From Epiperipatus broadwayi (Eukaryota > Onychophora > Udeonychophora > Euonychophora > Peripatidae): 64,000 bases of DNA. The notes beneath the pieces were generated by a model that was not told the origin of the DNA, ran no database searches, and was given only the letters and a program-made list of their open reading frames with translations. A program made the translations under genes and the position numbers. The DNA is taken from the NCBI GenBank assembly GCA_028023455.1, contig JAQFVV010006309.1:516511-580510 (forward strand), written 5' to 3'. Shown here one piece after another: positions 24,531-37,164 of this stretch. Positions within the stretch are counted from its first letter, which is position 1, and each line of letters starts with the position of its first letter.

Positions 24531-25526
24531 TAATTGTTAATTCAAAAATATTGACAGAGGAACATAGACAGAGCAAGTTAATATAAAAGCATTTATAATT
24601 ATTAAAAAATGTTAAAATCTGAAAACACATAAATTATAAAAGTAGTTTTCATTGAATGATATGATAATGCACAAAAATAGTAAAAAATCCAATAATATGA
24701 AACAATTTCTAACCAAGTTAAGTTATAAGTAAGAATTTTTGGAGTTAAATATTTTAATTCTATTCTAAATCATTTAGACCTCTTTGCACATCCCAAACTT
24801 TAATTACAAACATTTGTTTTCAATTTAAAACCAATCACATGCTCTGGTGTCTTTATCATATCAATGATCTTTTATTATTATACTTATAATTTGATTTCAG
24901 CTCAAAAGAAAAATATTTAAAAGATATACAAGTTAATATTGAATGGAAATATTATGGATGACATTGTAAGTATATATTGTTTTATGCAGTATCTTGACTA
25001 TGACTATCCTATTAATAAATCTGAAATTAAAAATAGCACAATTAAAATTTCTAGTTATTGCAAATCTTGTATAATGTTGATAGCATACAATAAAACATTC
25101 ATTAAAAAATAAACACCAGTTTTACATGATAGTCATAAAAGATTTTTGTAGAAAATAAGACAATTTGTTGTTTCTCTGCTTGTTTTTGAGATAGTGAGAT
25201 AAGACTTCTAATAAAAACACAACTGTCTTGGTTAACATGAGATGGATGGGATCTGTATTATTGATATATATTGGACTATTTCTATAATCTATAACATTCG
25301 CCTATATCAATGCAAAGAATGATAGTAATAAGACTTGTCTCAATGCATGTTTTGTTCTGCATGTGTAATCTCATTCACATGTTCCTGGAGTCAAATATTT
25401 GAGCCTATTCTGTTAAAATGATTAATTTTAACATCTTTATTTTAAAGCCACATGATAGACTATAATAAAATTTTCACTCAATGTCAATTCAAATTATAAT
25501 TTTTTAAAATGTGTAGATACTAAATT

Positions 25527-26231
25527 GGGTACTTGCGGTTTTCAACTAAACTAAGATAGTAGCCCGTATTTTTGATATATAGTTTCCGAGGGAGGGTTTA
25601 CAAAAAAAAAATGCCTGCTAGGAAAGGACATATTTAATAATTACATTTTATTTTTTATTACTATTAATTTTAAAAAAGAAATCATTGTTAAAAAATAATT
25701 ACGATATTTACAGTTTATTTATTTTTTGATTAACTTATTAACAGAAAAATGGAAAAAAAATATTGTTAAGTACAATATTTACATTTATACTTTATTCTTG
25801 TCGGTAGCGTGCAATCATATCGCGATTATTAATGTGCACTTTTCGGGAGGGGAAAAAATCCCGTACCTTTGGAAATAGATCACGGCACACGTTCTGTGAC
25901 AGTAAATCCTAAATCTTTATTTATTATGACAATTTACTTAAAAAAAACTGCTGACTATACAAAAAAAAAAAAACACGCTGAATTGAACCAAAGTACGATA
26001 ATAATAAGAGCATTTCGTTGCTTCCCACGTTATAATATAAGTAAAGTACAAAAATGAAATAAAGCTTCTTAATGAAATTATCAGTAATTTATTCTTTTTT
26101 AAAAAATTAACAATCGATTTTTTTTAATTTAACAATTAAAACATCTTCGGTAGATTATAGGCCCTCAAAACTGTACGTTTATCAAAAATACGGGATGAGA
26201 CCTTGGTTTACTTGAAAACTCAGAAGTACCC
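25527..26231. mobile_element. 705-bp TIR element with 6-bp target duplication
   Basis: Left end GGGTACTTGCGGTTTTCAAC and right end (reverse complement) GGGTACTTCTGAGTTTTCAA. Inverted similarity extends about 52 bases, to CCCGTATTTTTGATA on both sides. TAAATT flanks both ends (25521-25526 and 26232-26237). The interior has CpG-bearing sequence unlike the background (TCGGTAGCGTGC, TATCGCGATTATT) and a 62-codon frame without known motif. It is a non-autonomous DNA transposon. I do not assign a superfamily. Confidence 0.8.
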
Positions 26232-26239
26232 TAAATTGA

Positions 26240-28065
26240 TAAAAAGGTGAAAATAAATAAAATCAATCAATAAAATCGTTTTTCTTCCGTGATGTTTTTC
26301 TTTGTAAAAATTCATTGATAAACATATTAAAAGTTTTTTGCAAAATGGGTGTCAATTCACGTTTAGACATTGTACTTTTGTTAAATATATATCATAAGTA
26401 TATAAGTTGACTGCCTATGTTATTTTAGTTAACTAGACAATAGACTACTATAGTCAAATGATAACACCTGATAACGATGAAGTATTACCATCATTATTTA
26501 ACATCTATTTACTCAAAACCAACTTTGAATTGAAAACTTAATATGCGGTACTTCTGTTATACTGTATAGACATTGAACAAAAGTACAAGTAATAAAAAGA
26601 TTGGCTGATAGTTTTGAAATGAATTCACTGGTTCTTTCAATAAAAAGTCCCAGAGAAATATATTTTATATATACAAATGTATATATATTTAATTTATAGA
26701 AACTTTTTAGTTTGAAGGAAAGTAAAAGAAGAAACACAAATTTTTAATAAAAAAAAATCATTATTTGCAGTTTCAATATACGTATTATGAAAGATTGTAC
26801 AATGATAAGGAAACTAATTCATTTTAACAATGTAAATGACTAACAGTTTAAAAAAAATAAAAAAAGTAATTATTTTCAAACAAAAGGTTCATCGGAATCA
26901 TTAATAAAGGGAGAAAAAAAACATCAATATTTTATTTACTTTTAATACTAAAGAGATTTTATTCATCGCTGAAAATAAATTAAAAATATTCTCTGATGGA
27001 TGAAAACAAATTATAAACAAACCTATGAGAAATATTAAAATTATTTAGAAAGCATAAAAATATTTGATTATCACAACATAGCACTTAGAAAATTAATTAT
27101 TAAAACAAATAATATAATTAGAAAAATATACATAACTATATTCGATGTTACTATTTCAGCTTATTAATTGTTCAAAAAATATTATAGGAGATATTTTTAA
27201 GTAATTTTAAATACCAAACACATAAAAGGTCATTCTGGAGAAATATTATAATTCTCAAAAGATAAAATGAGTTCAATATGACAACTAATAATAAGTTTAC
27301 TCACATTTTGTAAAATATCTATAATAAAGCTATGAACTTGCATGTATTATCCCTACTAATAAAGTCTAATGTTAATTATCTGCCTTCTGGTTTTCTTAAA
27401 TATAACTGCTTTTTATATTTAAAATAATTTGAACCAAACCCATTCAACATAATATCAGTCATTTGTGTTTTCCAGATACATACATTTTAAGAATGTGTGG
27501 TAGAACGGAAGTTTTAAATATAAAAGATATTATAGTTAAAAAAAAACCCAGATACATATTAACTGAGTCTAAAATTTATAACTGGGTTAGGAATTATCTC
27601 TAGTTTAATAAATAATTAGTAATAATTATTGCCATTATCTATAGTGGTTGGTATCAATATTGAGAATGTAGAAAATTTGATACTTAATGTGTAACTATTT
27701 ATATCCATATTTAACATAGCTATTCCAAAATTACTTTTGTCATTACTAATAGAATGGATAATGGTACTTGCCTTTTTAATGAGATTAAAAAATATGTATG
27801 CACAAAACATAAAAAACAGCAAAAAGGGATAACAATAATTTCATATTTTTAACACTAAACGTTAAAGACCTCCATATTTGGTGTAAAATACACAAATTAG
27901 TTTGGTTTTGTTTTAAATTGCCCTTAAGACATCTTAAAATTAATAAAAACAAAATTGAATATCTATGCCTTAAACAATTTATTGTTTTATTGAAAATATA
28001 TTTTGAAGGGTGTAAACAAGAGAAATCAAAATGTTTTCCTGAAGGTTTGTGATGATGGTATTTTA
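26240..28065. other. AT-rich non-coding stretch
   Basis: No gene or clear repeat seen. Open frames at 26513-26737 and 27616-27822 encode hydrophobic, low-complexity peptides without recognisable motifs and look like chance. Confidence 0.5.
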
Positions 28066-28069
28066 ATTG

Positions 28070-28448
28070 TATGTATATATTGGACTATTTCCATCATCAA
28101 TATAAGTATTGAATGTCTTTAGAAACATTTAACTTTATTTAAATATTCCAAATACATTCAACTATTAGTAATACTACACAGGTTAGTACATGCACAACAT
28201 GTTCGACAGGTATTATTCTTCCCTCTTCTTCAGGTGGGTCAATGTTCAATTCCCATGCTAATACTGTCACTAGTCAGACCAGTAACATCTGAAGAAGAGG
28301 GAGAATAATATCTCTTGAAACATTGTGCATACACTAATTTCTATGCTACTACTAACAGTGGAATGTAGTTAGAATATTTAAATAAAGTTAAATTTTTCTA
28401 AAGACATTCAATACTTATATTAGATGATGGAAATAGTCCAATATATAA
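28070..28448. repeat. Palindrome related to Penelope ends, hammerhead-like motif
   Basis: The outer arms pair from TATTGGACTATTTCCATCAT (about 28078) to its inverted partner ending ATGGAAATAGTCCAATATA (about 28446). Inner text carries ATCTGAAGAAGAGGG...TCTCTTGAAAC (about 28287-28322), a CTGAAGA-stem-GAAA arrangement. The same arms occur at 28605 and 29770, around a GIY-YIG coding remnant, so this copy looks like two Penelope ends joined without the coding part. Confidence 0.7.
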
Positions 28449-28604
28449 ATGCAAAGAAAACAAAATGTTTGAAAAATTAAACATGGAGTCAGTATTATAA
28501 TCTAATATAAAATTATAATGCATTAGCAAGAGAATCAAATATATCTTTCTATTTGAAATTTTATTGCTTTACATTTTTTAAACCAAAACCAAGTGAAATA
28601 TTTG

Positions 28605-29772
28605 TATGTTGGACTATTTCCATCATCTAATTTTTAATATTGAATGTTTTTTGAAAAAATTAACTTTATTTAATTTTTTTAAATTACATTCCACTATTAG
28701 TTAGTAATAGCACACAGGATCGTATATACACAACATTTTGAGTGATAGTATTCTCCTCTCTTCATTAGATGTTACTGGCTTATCCAGTGCCAATACTAGT
28801 ATAGGAATTGAACATAGATTTTTGGATTTTTGAATATTGAATTTTAAAATAATGCTCTAAACAACTGAATCATGTCACTAAAGGCATGAATCAATAGAAA
28901 TTTCATATACTTATTTATGAGCTTTCTCCTGATTTCTCCACTTTTTCCTAAGAGCATAGTTAATTAGTGGTTTTCAGACACTATGTATTGCCATACCAGA
29001 TTGACTTATGGCATTATTTTCTATTATTATGTGAGGATCTTCTTTGAATTTTCTTCTGTGTATCTTTTTCTTTCTACCTAATACTTTTTATTATCCAATT
29101 AAACATGTTCATTGGTACATATAGGGTCTGCTATTTTATTTACTTCTGCATTCTTTTTTTAATCACACTTTGTGTTCTTGAAATTGCCTTTCAATGAGGT
29201 GACTGACTCCTCAGTATATATTTTTCCACATTCACATAGTATTTCATAAGTGAAATCTTTTTTTTTAGCATTTCAAGATTAGGCTTTGTAGAGGTACAAA
29301 AAATAATTAAAAAAAGCTTCTCACATGACAATGACAAATAACTCCATAAATCAACTTAGTGTGACAATACATAATGTCGGGAAACCACTAATTAACTTTT
29401 CTCTCAGGAAAAATGGAAAAATCAGCAATTATCTCATAGATAAATATACCAAAACAAGGAAGAATCTCATAGATAAATATATGAAACTTCAACTAACTGC
29501 TGCCTTTGGCAAGATAGATCAGTTAAAGCATTACCTTTAAATTCAATATTCAAGAGTCTAAAGGTACAGGTTTGATTCCAATGCTAGTACTGTCACTGTT
29601 CAAACCAACAATTCCTGAAGAAGACAGGAGAACAATACCATTAAAAATGTTATGCATATACTAACCTGTGTGCTATTATTATTAACTGAATATAATTGGA
29701 AAATTTAAATTAAGTTAAATTTTGTTAAATACATTCAATATTATATGATGGAAATAATCCATCATATAAATA
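28605..29772. mobile_element. Penelope-like fragment inside about 400-bp inverted arms
   Basis: The left arm (28605-29010) is the inverted counterpart of 29340-29772. Shared text includes TTGGACTATTTCCATCAT-type ends, AACTTTATTTAA, and a coding tail whose two translations (minus strand left, plus strand right) are similar. Between them the minus strand carries a GIY-YIG remnant. Inverted partial copies are a known Penelope insertion outcome. The open frame at 29325-29540 (plus) is the inverted copy of the minus-strand C-terminal tail. Confidence 0.7.
28810..29255 (-). pseudogene. GIY-YIG endonuclease C-terminus of a Penelope-like element
   Basis: Minus-strand translation near 29181-29251 reads YEILCECGKIYTEESVTSLK, matching the Penelope GIY-YIG pattern 'YEIPCECGKVYIGETGRSLK' but with the IGET core altered. 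Further on, IADPICTNEHV and VERKRYTEENSKKI resemble the 'NGIADH..H' and 'E..YW.RR..EA' parts. Stops interrupt it. A different and more diverged copy than the 1.4-3.5 kb element. Confidence 0.65.
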
Positions 29773-30689
29773 CAACTAAAATGTCATCATTACAAACCTT
29801 CAGGCAAACAAGTGAAATATTATTACAAAAAATGGTTTAAAAGTATGGAAATTTGAAGAAATGTAGAGTATTATTAGTGGATTTCATAGATAATCTATTC
29901 AAGAACAAGTAAATTAATTAAATGTTATAAGAAATACATTTTAATTGTAAATTATATATTCTTATTTAATGTATTTTTATATAAAATGAATGGCTGGTCC
30001 ATAATATTGATATCTTTATAATCTCTGGTTGGACCATTTAATAAATATTCAAATAATTAACTTTCTCAGGATCAGTATGACATTTAAAAATAAAAAATAA
30101 TAATTTTTAAATGTATTTGAAATAAAATGGTGATAAGTAAAATGTAAAGAACAATAAAATAAAAGAGAATAGTGTAAAAGTAATCAATGTTTCATGCCAT
30201 GGACAAATATAGTGAGAAGAAATTTAATCGGGCTACACATGACAACAAAAATGACAAATGGAACAAGGGTTTGCTCTCTGAGTATGAATTTATGTATTTT
30301 ATTTAAAAAAGAGATTGCGATTTCCAAAATATTGTATTAAAGTAAAAATAACATCTCAGGAAGCAGAGGGTGAAAAAAATAATGGCCATTATTCCAATAT
30401 AAATTTTTGTAAAACATAAGGTAATTTTTTTGTTTTTAAACTTAAAAATATTTTAATGTATTAACTTTTATTTTTCCAAAATTAACTTGATTATTAAATT
30501 ATTTGATAATATTTTGTCATTTAGTAAGAATTTAGATAATATCAGCTATATTGATTTCCTGTTTTAGAATATATGCACAATTCAGCTTACCTTTGCCTTT
30601 TGTATTATTTTTTTTTATGAAACAAATATAACATAGATTATTTTTACTTTAATATGTATAATTCCTTATGTTGTGTAATTTTCATTATA

Positions 30690-30875
30690 CCATCCTACAG
30701 GATAGGGACTGGTTTCTATCCATTTTTAACACCATGTGGAGGGATGTAATAATAAACATATGACCAAAGATATATGAAAAAGATTTATGATCCCTAAGAT
30801 GCATATTTTATGTTAAACCAGCACTAATCAGTTGACCCAGACCACAATCTCTTACAGATATCTTTATCTTTCTTT
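30690..30875 (+). mobile_element. Family A left-arm scrap
   Basis: GAAAAAGATTTATGATCCCT followed by GCATATTTTATGTTAAACCA and GCACTAATCAGTTGACCCAG is the left-arm core of family A (AAAAGATAAATGATC..., ATTTCATGCTAAACCAGCAC..., CAGTTGGTCCAGA). Ends are eroded. Confidence 0.6.
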
Positions 30876-31987
30876 AGTATATATGTGAATAGCAAATTAC
30901 TACAGTTTAATTTTAAAATGTCAAATGTGCTGCCCTCACAATATTGACACAAATCATTTAATGAAAGTATATTAATACCATACCATAATTTTTATTAGAC
31001 ACTCCAGGTATCTGCTGTAAGTTTTTGGAATATATGTTTTGCCCAGTTGTTATAGTGAAATATCATTAATTTCATACATTTCTTAGATAATGATTTTTTT
31101 TTTTTTTTTAAGGTTTATAAAAACAAATCATTTTTCATTACAAAAAGAACCCAGTTATATGTTTACTGTACTCAAAAATACCTGGAAGATAATGAATGCC
31201 AAAACTTTTGCCTAATTTTTTTTTTGAAGTTTCAGCCAATCATATTCAATCATGTTACATTGCAATCAAGCATTCAAAGATCATAAAGTTTTAAATGTTT
31301 TTCTAATGATAGAGCAAGAAGTTATCTGTGCCAAGACATAACATTAAATCTGCTTTTGGTATAGTGAATTGGAACTAACTAACTCATAACCATATCTCTA
31401 ATGTTATTCTAATAATTAGATATCCTGTGGCAATGTTATAATGCCTACAAAACTGTTTATGCTATTTAGTCTTTGGATATGTTCATTACTCAAAATTTTA
31501 TAGAGTTCAACTGAAGAACTCTATATTTCTATATTAGCTTTTTAGATTATCTATTATTGACTTATAAGGCTACAAAAAAATTGAAATCCTAAGGATTAAA
31601 ATATTTCAAAATTTTTAGAGCATTTTACATTTTTTGTTAGTTATCATTGATCTATATCATTCAAAATGATCCAATAAATTACATATAATTTGCATATAAT
31701 TTATCACTTTCCTCATGATCTACTAAAATTGTACCTATCAAAAACATATATGTAATATTAAAAAAAGCTTTTTGAGTTGAAAAAAGAAATTATTACCAAA
31801 AATGGATGTTTTAATACTTGATGAGTATTATCTATAGTCTATTTTTATTCAAGTATAATTTTTATTTCGTTTTATAATATAGCTAAAATTTTAATATCAC
31901 ACTTCTATTTGAAGATCCTTCAGTGCATAGCTCAATTATTGTTAGTAATGAGGCTATCAGATGTGGATTTACAATTAATATCATGAG

Positions 31988-32107
31988 AATAAATTCTAAG
32001 TGCTAAGAATGCTAAATAAACAAATATAGTCATATCTTAACTTGAGTTAAGCACTATCTTGTTTCTGAAGCTTTTCTTATTTAGCATCCCTAGCACTTAG
32101 AATTTAA
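31988..32107. repeat. Small hairpin repeat, about 120 bp
   Basis: AAATTCTAAGTGCTAAGAAT followed by GCTAAATAA at the left pairs with TTATTTAGCATCCCTAGCACTTAGAATTT at the right, giving about 29-base arms with two mismatches. A partial second copy lies at 14390-14462, so this is a low-copy MITE-like family. Confidence 0.7.
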
Positions 32108-33084
32108 TTATAATTCATTTAGAAAAAGTTTATCAATTTATATAATATCATGAGAATAGTTTTTATTACCTTAGAGTCCATTATTTATCCTTTCAGTTGT
32201 TGCCAAATATACTTATTGAACCAAATTTCTAAGGAAAAACTACTTTACTTATTGATGCCAACAACTATAATCTATTATACAATACATCAATGAAATATTA
32301 TTTGATGAAAATCATTAGATTTGGCTCTCACAGTCAATGCACATTATAAATATTATTTTGTACAAAGTTTTACCTTAATTTATATATAATATTTGTGAAT
32401 ACATTAAAAGATATTTTAATTACCAAATAAAAATTAAACACTAAACATAAAAATGTGTTATTTCCATAAAAATTTTGATGGTAGGACTTTCATTTCTGAA
32501 GATTTTGGAATTTATTATCTAAATAAGTTATAACAAATTTATGGATTTGTACAATGCATTCTGATATTATTCTTAAATAAAGTAAACATTGGGTTGATAT
32601 TTATGCTAAGCTTTCAAATAAAATACTTGATATTATATTTGTAAATATATTTTAATGTAAAAATATTTTTATGTGTAGTTTGTAAATTTATTTAACTAAT
32701 TCTATTAGCTTTAGCTTTAAGTTATCAGTTTAAATTGGCAAACAAATTGTTCTAAAATTGATCTTGTGTTCACATGATTTAATTAAATGATCATTACTAA
32801 AACATGTATGATATGAACAATGTTTCTATCTTAAACAGGAAAAACTAACTGATGTCCAAAAGTAAAAAAATCTATATAAAAATGCAACAGAAATAATCAT
32901 TAAAACTGATTTCATCATTTTAGATCATTATCAGGTAACTGCAGGTTGAAATTTCATCACGTTTAATCCGAGTTGTTGTGGTCTATCTAATCTCTTCTTA
33001 ACATCAAACCAGCAAATTTCAATTAATCTCATATCTGATGTCTTTCAAAGTTATTTACAGTCTCCTAGAATTCACTTTCAGACC

Positions 33085-33240
33085 TAAATTGTTCATCTAT
33101 TATCATCTCTTCTAACAATATGTATAGCCCTGCTCACTCTTTTAATTTTCTCAATGATGTTAAGGATAACTGTTTGTTCTCTCATCTAAGATTTTTACTT
33201 TCAATCCCTTCTTATTATTATCATATATCTCTAATTATAT
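33085..33240 (-). mobile_element. RTE LINE fragment, same family as 15968-17720
   Basis: TTGTTCATCTATTATCATCT, AATTTTCTCAATGATGTTAA and TGTTTGTTCTCTCATC match 16165-16310 almost word for word. Only about 150 bases of the 3' coding region survive. No frame is open. Confidence 0.75.
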
Positions 33241-33706
33241 ATCTAATTAAAAATAATAATTAAAGTAAGGCCTTAGAATATTTAAAATGTAATATTAATA
33301 TGTATTGTTATACATATAAATTTCTTATTGAAGAGGATAATAATACTAGTCAATTCCAGAATGACAATAGTTATAGTATAGATCGCCAGGAAAATGCCAG
33401 CCAGAAAATAAGATTAGGTGAAAAATCATAAATAAAATTGAAATATTAAAAGACAATATCTATCAAAATATAAATAGGAAAAAATAACTAAGATATATAT
33501 ATATAATTAAATTGCTTGTAATATTAAAAATAATCAAATAAATAAAATCTTTGTAAATAATGCAAGTAAAAATAATAAGTGAGAGAATTCCCATGTTAAT
33601 CCATTTATTTAGAAAGCATAATTATTGCAATATATTTATTAAATTAAATAGACCATAAAACATCACATGATTACCATTCTTTATGCTTATGCAAGTTGTT
33701 TTTCAT

Positions 33707-33829
33707 AGAGACAAAACTCTCCTTACAATAGCACCACTCAGTGCACCCAGAGTAACCAATAGATGCATCCATTGATTACTCTGACTTGCATTGAGTGGTG
33801 CTACTGTATGGAGAGTTTTGCCTCTGTGT
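33707..33829. mobile_element. Family B hairpin, compact form
   Basis: The left arm GACAAAACTCTCCTTACAAT pairs with the right arm ending ACTGTATGGAGAGTTTTGCC. Arms of about 60 bases meet near AGATGCATCCATTG. Both arms correspond to the first 60 bases of the family B copies at 35089 and 50794, so this is a head-to-head fold of family B. Confidence 0.75.
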
Positions 33830-33834
33830 AAATT

Positions 33835-35070
33835 AAATATCTATATAGGATAGCAAATATTTTTACCAGAACACTGAAATATCAATATTTCTTGTTCGTT
33901 CTACCTTTTCAGGTTTAAATTCATTTTTGTCTATTTACCCCCCCCCCCTTATAGTTTGAATATTATAGCATTGAAAAGAGGTAACCTGTTAGATACAGTC
34001 TAGCTCCTATCTGTTGTTAGCAATAAATTTCCTCATGTAGACATAAGTATATGAATTTAAAATAAAGTGCTATAAAATAGTCTTATCTTTGAGACAATTT
34101 TCTGTCTAAAGTGATTTGAATATAGAAGTTGTAAGATGAATTACTATATATTCAAAAATCTTACATGGAAATATTAATGCAAAAGCCTTGAAGGGTGTTG
34201 TATTTATCTTAAAATTAAGCATTTGATTATTAAAAATAATAATCAATACTCGAAAACTTGAAATATGCAAGATCTGGCAAGAATCCGCCAAAAGCTAATT
34301 TAGTGGCATTAAATATAAATTTGATTTTTCTTATATCTTTTCATATTAACTTACATATCTCAAGTTTTCAAGTGTTACATAGTTAAATAAAAAGAGCTTA
34401 ATGTTTGATATATAAATTATAATCAAATAAAAAGATTTGAATTACGATTAAAATTGAATTGTGGGGAAACCATATATCTTATTCCTAAATAGACTTTTTT
34501 TCATTTTATATAAGGAAAAGCAAGCCAGATATTTAAAAGACAAAATCTTGGTTTCAACACTTATTATATATTTTATTTTAATAAGTTATGTAAAGTGTTT
34601 TCCATTGTAAAATCTATAAAAATTATTATGAAATTTAATTTAATCTGATCACTCTTACTGGAAACGATAATCAAGAAGGACTCTCAGATGAATAGAAGTT
34701 GTTTGTTAACATGTTTTTCATAGATTTTAAACAAAGAAGATTCCTTAGATGAAATAAACCTGATGTAATTAAATTCTTTATGAACTCTATTGCATCGATA
34801 ATAAAATATTAATAAAAAAAGGTACAAAACTTCTATTGAAGGTAATAAATAATAAGTTAAGAGCAGTTCTTATTTTTGTAATCTAAAAACATCTAATATA
34901 AAGTTAAATAATCACTATAGTAGTGCAATTTAATCTCCATCCCAATATTGGTTTTTATTTCTTGCCTTTATTAATGAGAACCTGAAATTCAAGGAAATTC
35001 TGCAAAAGCTAGAGATGGGAACTGAAGTGAACTATATTTTGGTAATATTGCTTGCTTGTATTAGGATAGA
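33835..35070. other. AT-rich non-coding stretch
   Basis: Contains a C-run at 33941-33950. The segment 34930-35015 (CCAATATTGG, CTTTATTAATGAGAACCTGA) resembles 47030-47100. No coding signal. Confidence 0.45.
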
Positions 35071-35088
35071 AAAAGAAGAACACCCATT

Positions 35089-35298
35089 AAACAAAGGCAA
35101 AACTCTCCATACAGTAGTGCCACCCTGTGCCAAACAGAGTAATCAATGGATGCCAGAAGGCTTGTGCATAAAATCCCTATGTAGTGCCTACTCATCCAAT
35201 ATCCCTTTCTAGCTTGTGGCCATCATCAGTGAGGAGCCTTGGATCTGAGAGCACTGCACCTAGATTTTAGGATGCTAGTATAGAGATGGTGATCATGT
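35089..35298 (+). mobile_element. Family B short retroposon with 14-bp target duplication
   Basis: About 210 bases starting AAACAAAGGCAAAACTCTCC and ending GATGGTGATCATGT, flanked by exact 14-base repeats GAAGAACACCCATT (35075-35088 and 35299-35312). Related copies are at 5095-5345 (inverted), 50794-50960, and as a hairpin at 33707. The long exact duplication suggests LINE-type target-primed insertion, so a SINE-like retroposon. I do not see clear pol III boxes. The 65-codon frame starting at 35015 overlaps it by chance. Confidence 0.75.
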
Positions 35299-35314
35299 GA
35301 AGAACACCCATTGT

Positions 35315-36705
35315 TTATAATATTATGGTAAGTTAAAAAAAGTCAATGCTGGAGTAATATATCAAATGATGAATCCTATTATAAGAATGATTTATTGAAC
35401 CTTCCTGAAACAACTAAACAAATATTAAACTTGTTATTAAAAAGATATAGGATATCTATAAACTATAAAATTGACAAAAGAAAAAAAAAACACCAAGAAA
35501 ACTGACAAAAATAAATAAATGGATGTAAAAATAATCAATTTTAATCCAAAGTGTGAAAAATCTTTTAATCCCAAAAGTAAAATCTGTAATGGAAGGTAAA
35601 GTCAGTATTAAAAAAGCTTAAATATTTTAACGTAGAAATCTATATATTCTTATCATTACAGAAAATATTTCACATGTGAAAATTAATATAAAACTAAAGT
35701 GAACTGCAGAGGAATAAATATCCAGAACTTGAATTTTATTATATTACAAAATGTAAATCATAAAATCCTGAATTGAATTAATTGGCCTAAGTAATACAGA
35801 CAATTCAATTTCAGTAATAATAAATAATGATAAAAGATGGCTCTGCCTCACTTTGGGAAGCCATTTGTAAGAATGTAAATAAAGCATTAAATATGATGTT
35901 AATCATCATTATCAGGCAAATGAAAATAATGTAAGCAAACAGAATGAGAGAATAATATGAATGTAAAAGCATGTAGCTACATAATTACAAATAAGTGTAA
36001 TTAATTAAGTACATAATATACACATAAAGTACATGGAAGATGAACTTAGCTCAGGGAAATTTGATAGTATGAGTGTTGTAAATAAAATAGTAGTAATATA
36101 TTACATTAATTAAATGTATAAACTTTATAGACAATAAAATAATTAAATGCTAATATGTTATGAAGTCATTACATAAAAAATATTCTATTTTTAAAAATGT
36201 CACTCTCATGATAAATCTTAGTTACATTTTTAATAAACAAGAGATTTCAGATACCATGTCAAATTTAAAAAAAACATTTTCATAAAAAATCAAACTTAGA
36301 AAAAGAAAGAGATTTTGATTAGTGCCTTGTTTTTGTCTGAAATGCAATAAATAAACATTTATAATTAGTGTAACTTATAGTATGAAAGTATACATTTGTA
36401 TTAAGTTCACTTCACAAAAACATGTAGAGTGTTATAGAATTAGAGTACCATAATCAAATAATAACATCTGCTTATTATAAATGATGACTTACCATTGCTG
36501 TCACTTCTTCATACGGTATGTATTAATAATATGAGATAATCCATAATTGAGGGGGGGGTTGCAATATTTTGATAACTAGTGTTATTCTGAATTTTTTAAG
36601 ATGATTTAAAATTGGATGAAAAAAACATATACAAGTCAATGTAGTTGTTAAGAGTTTAGATTATAATTTAAATGAGAATAAGTCTTATTTTAGATATACT
36701 GATAT
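35315..36705. other. AT-rich non-coding stretch
   Basis: No gene, RNA gene or recognisable repeat. There is a G-run at 36551-36558. Confidence 0.45.
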
Positions 36706-37164
36706 TGTAACGGTCAAATATGTACATTCGCATAACAAAATCTAGAGTTTTACTAAATCATCCCAAGGCCGACCAGAATATGGTGGTGGAGACCACAGGT
36801 CTGATATAGCCATAGTTCCTCTACTATTGCTCCAAGATTTACCACCTTATGGATGACACACACGAGTTTACAGCAGTATTCTCCTTCTCACCTGCCGGCA
36901 ATAGAACATCCGTAAAGCGAGAGACTATGGAGAAAGTTGACATTCTATCTAGTATAGCTATATAGATATCATGTGGCTAGGATATGATTATTAAACAAGG
37001 AAATGATTTTTAATAACTAATAATAAATAATTACTAAATGATGGGATGATTATGAGTCGATGAGCAAGACTGAGACTTGAAACAAAGTTAAATTTAAAAT
37101 TAATTTAATAAAAGTTAAATTTTGAAATAATAATTAAAACAGTAAGTACAATTGTCTATATGTA

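Larger units (their letters stand above)
22245..25520. other. AT-rich stretch with one palindrome and one tRNA-like sequence
   Basis: Holds the palindrome at 23159-23395 and the tRNA-like sequence at 24448-24530. A weak direct similarity exists between 22440-22510 and 22600-22670 (AGTATATTGTAAAAATTATTTATAAAT-like text). Otherwise background. Confidence 0.5.
29775..33080. other. AT-rich stretch with small repeat fragments
   Basis: Contains a family A scrap (30690-30875) and a small hairpin repeat (31988-32107), both listed. A T-run lies at 31097-31110. No coding signal. Confidence 0.5.

Noticed and set aside
29325-29540. Independent small plus-strand gene
   Set aside because: It is the inverted copy of the C-terminal tail of the Penelope-like remnant encoded on the minus strand just upstream.
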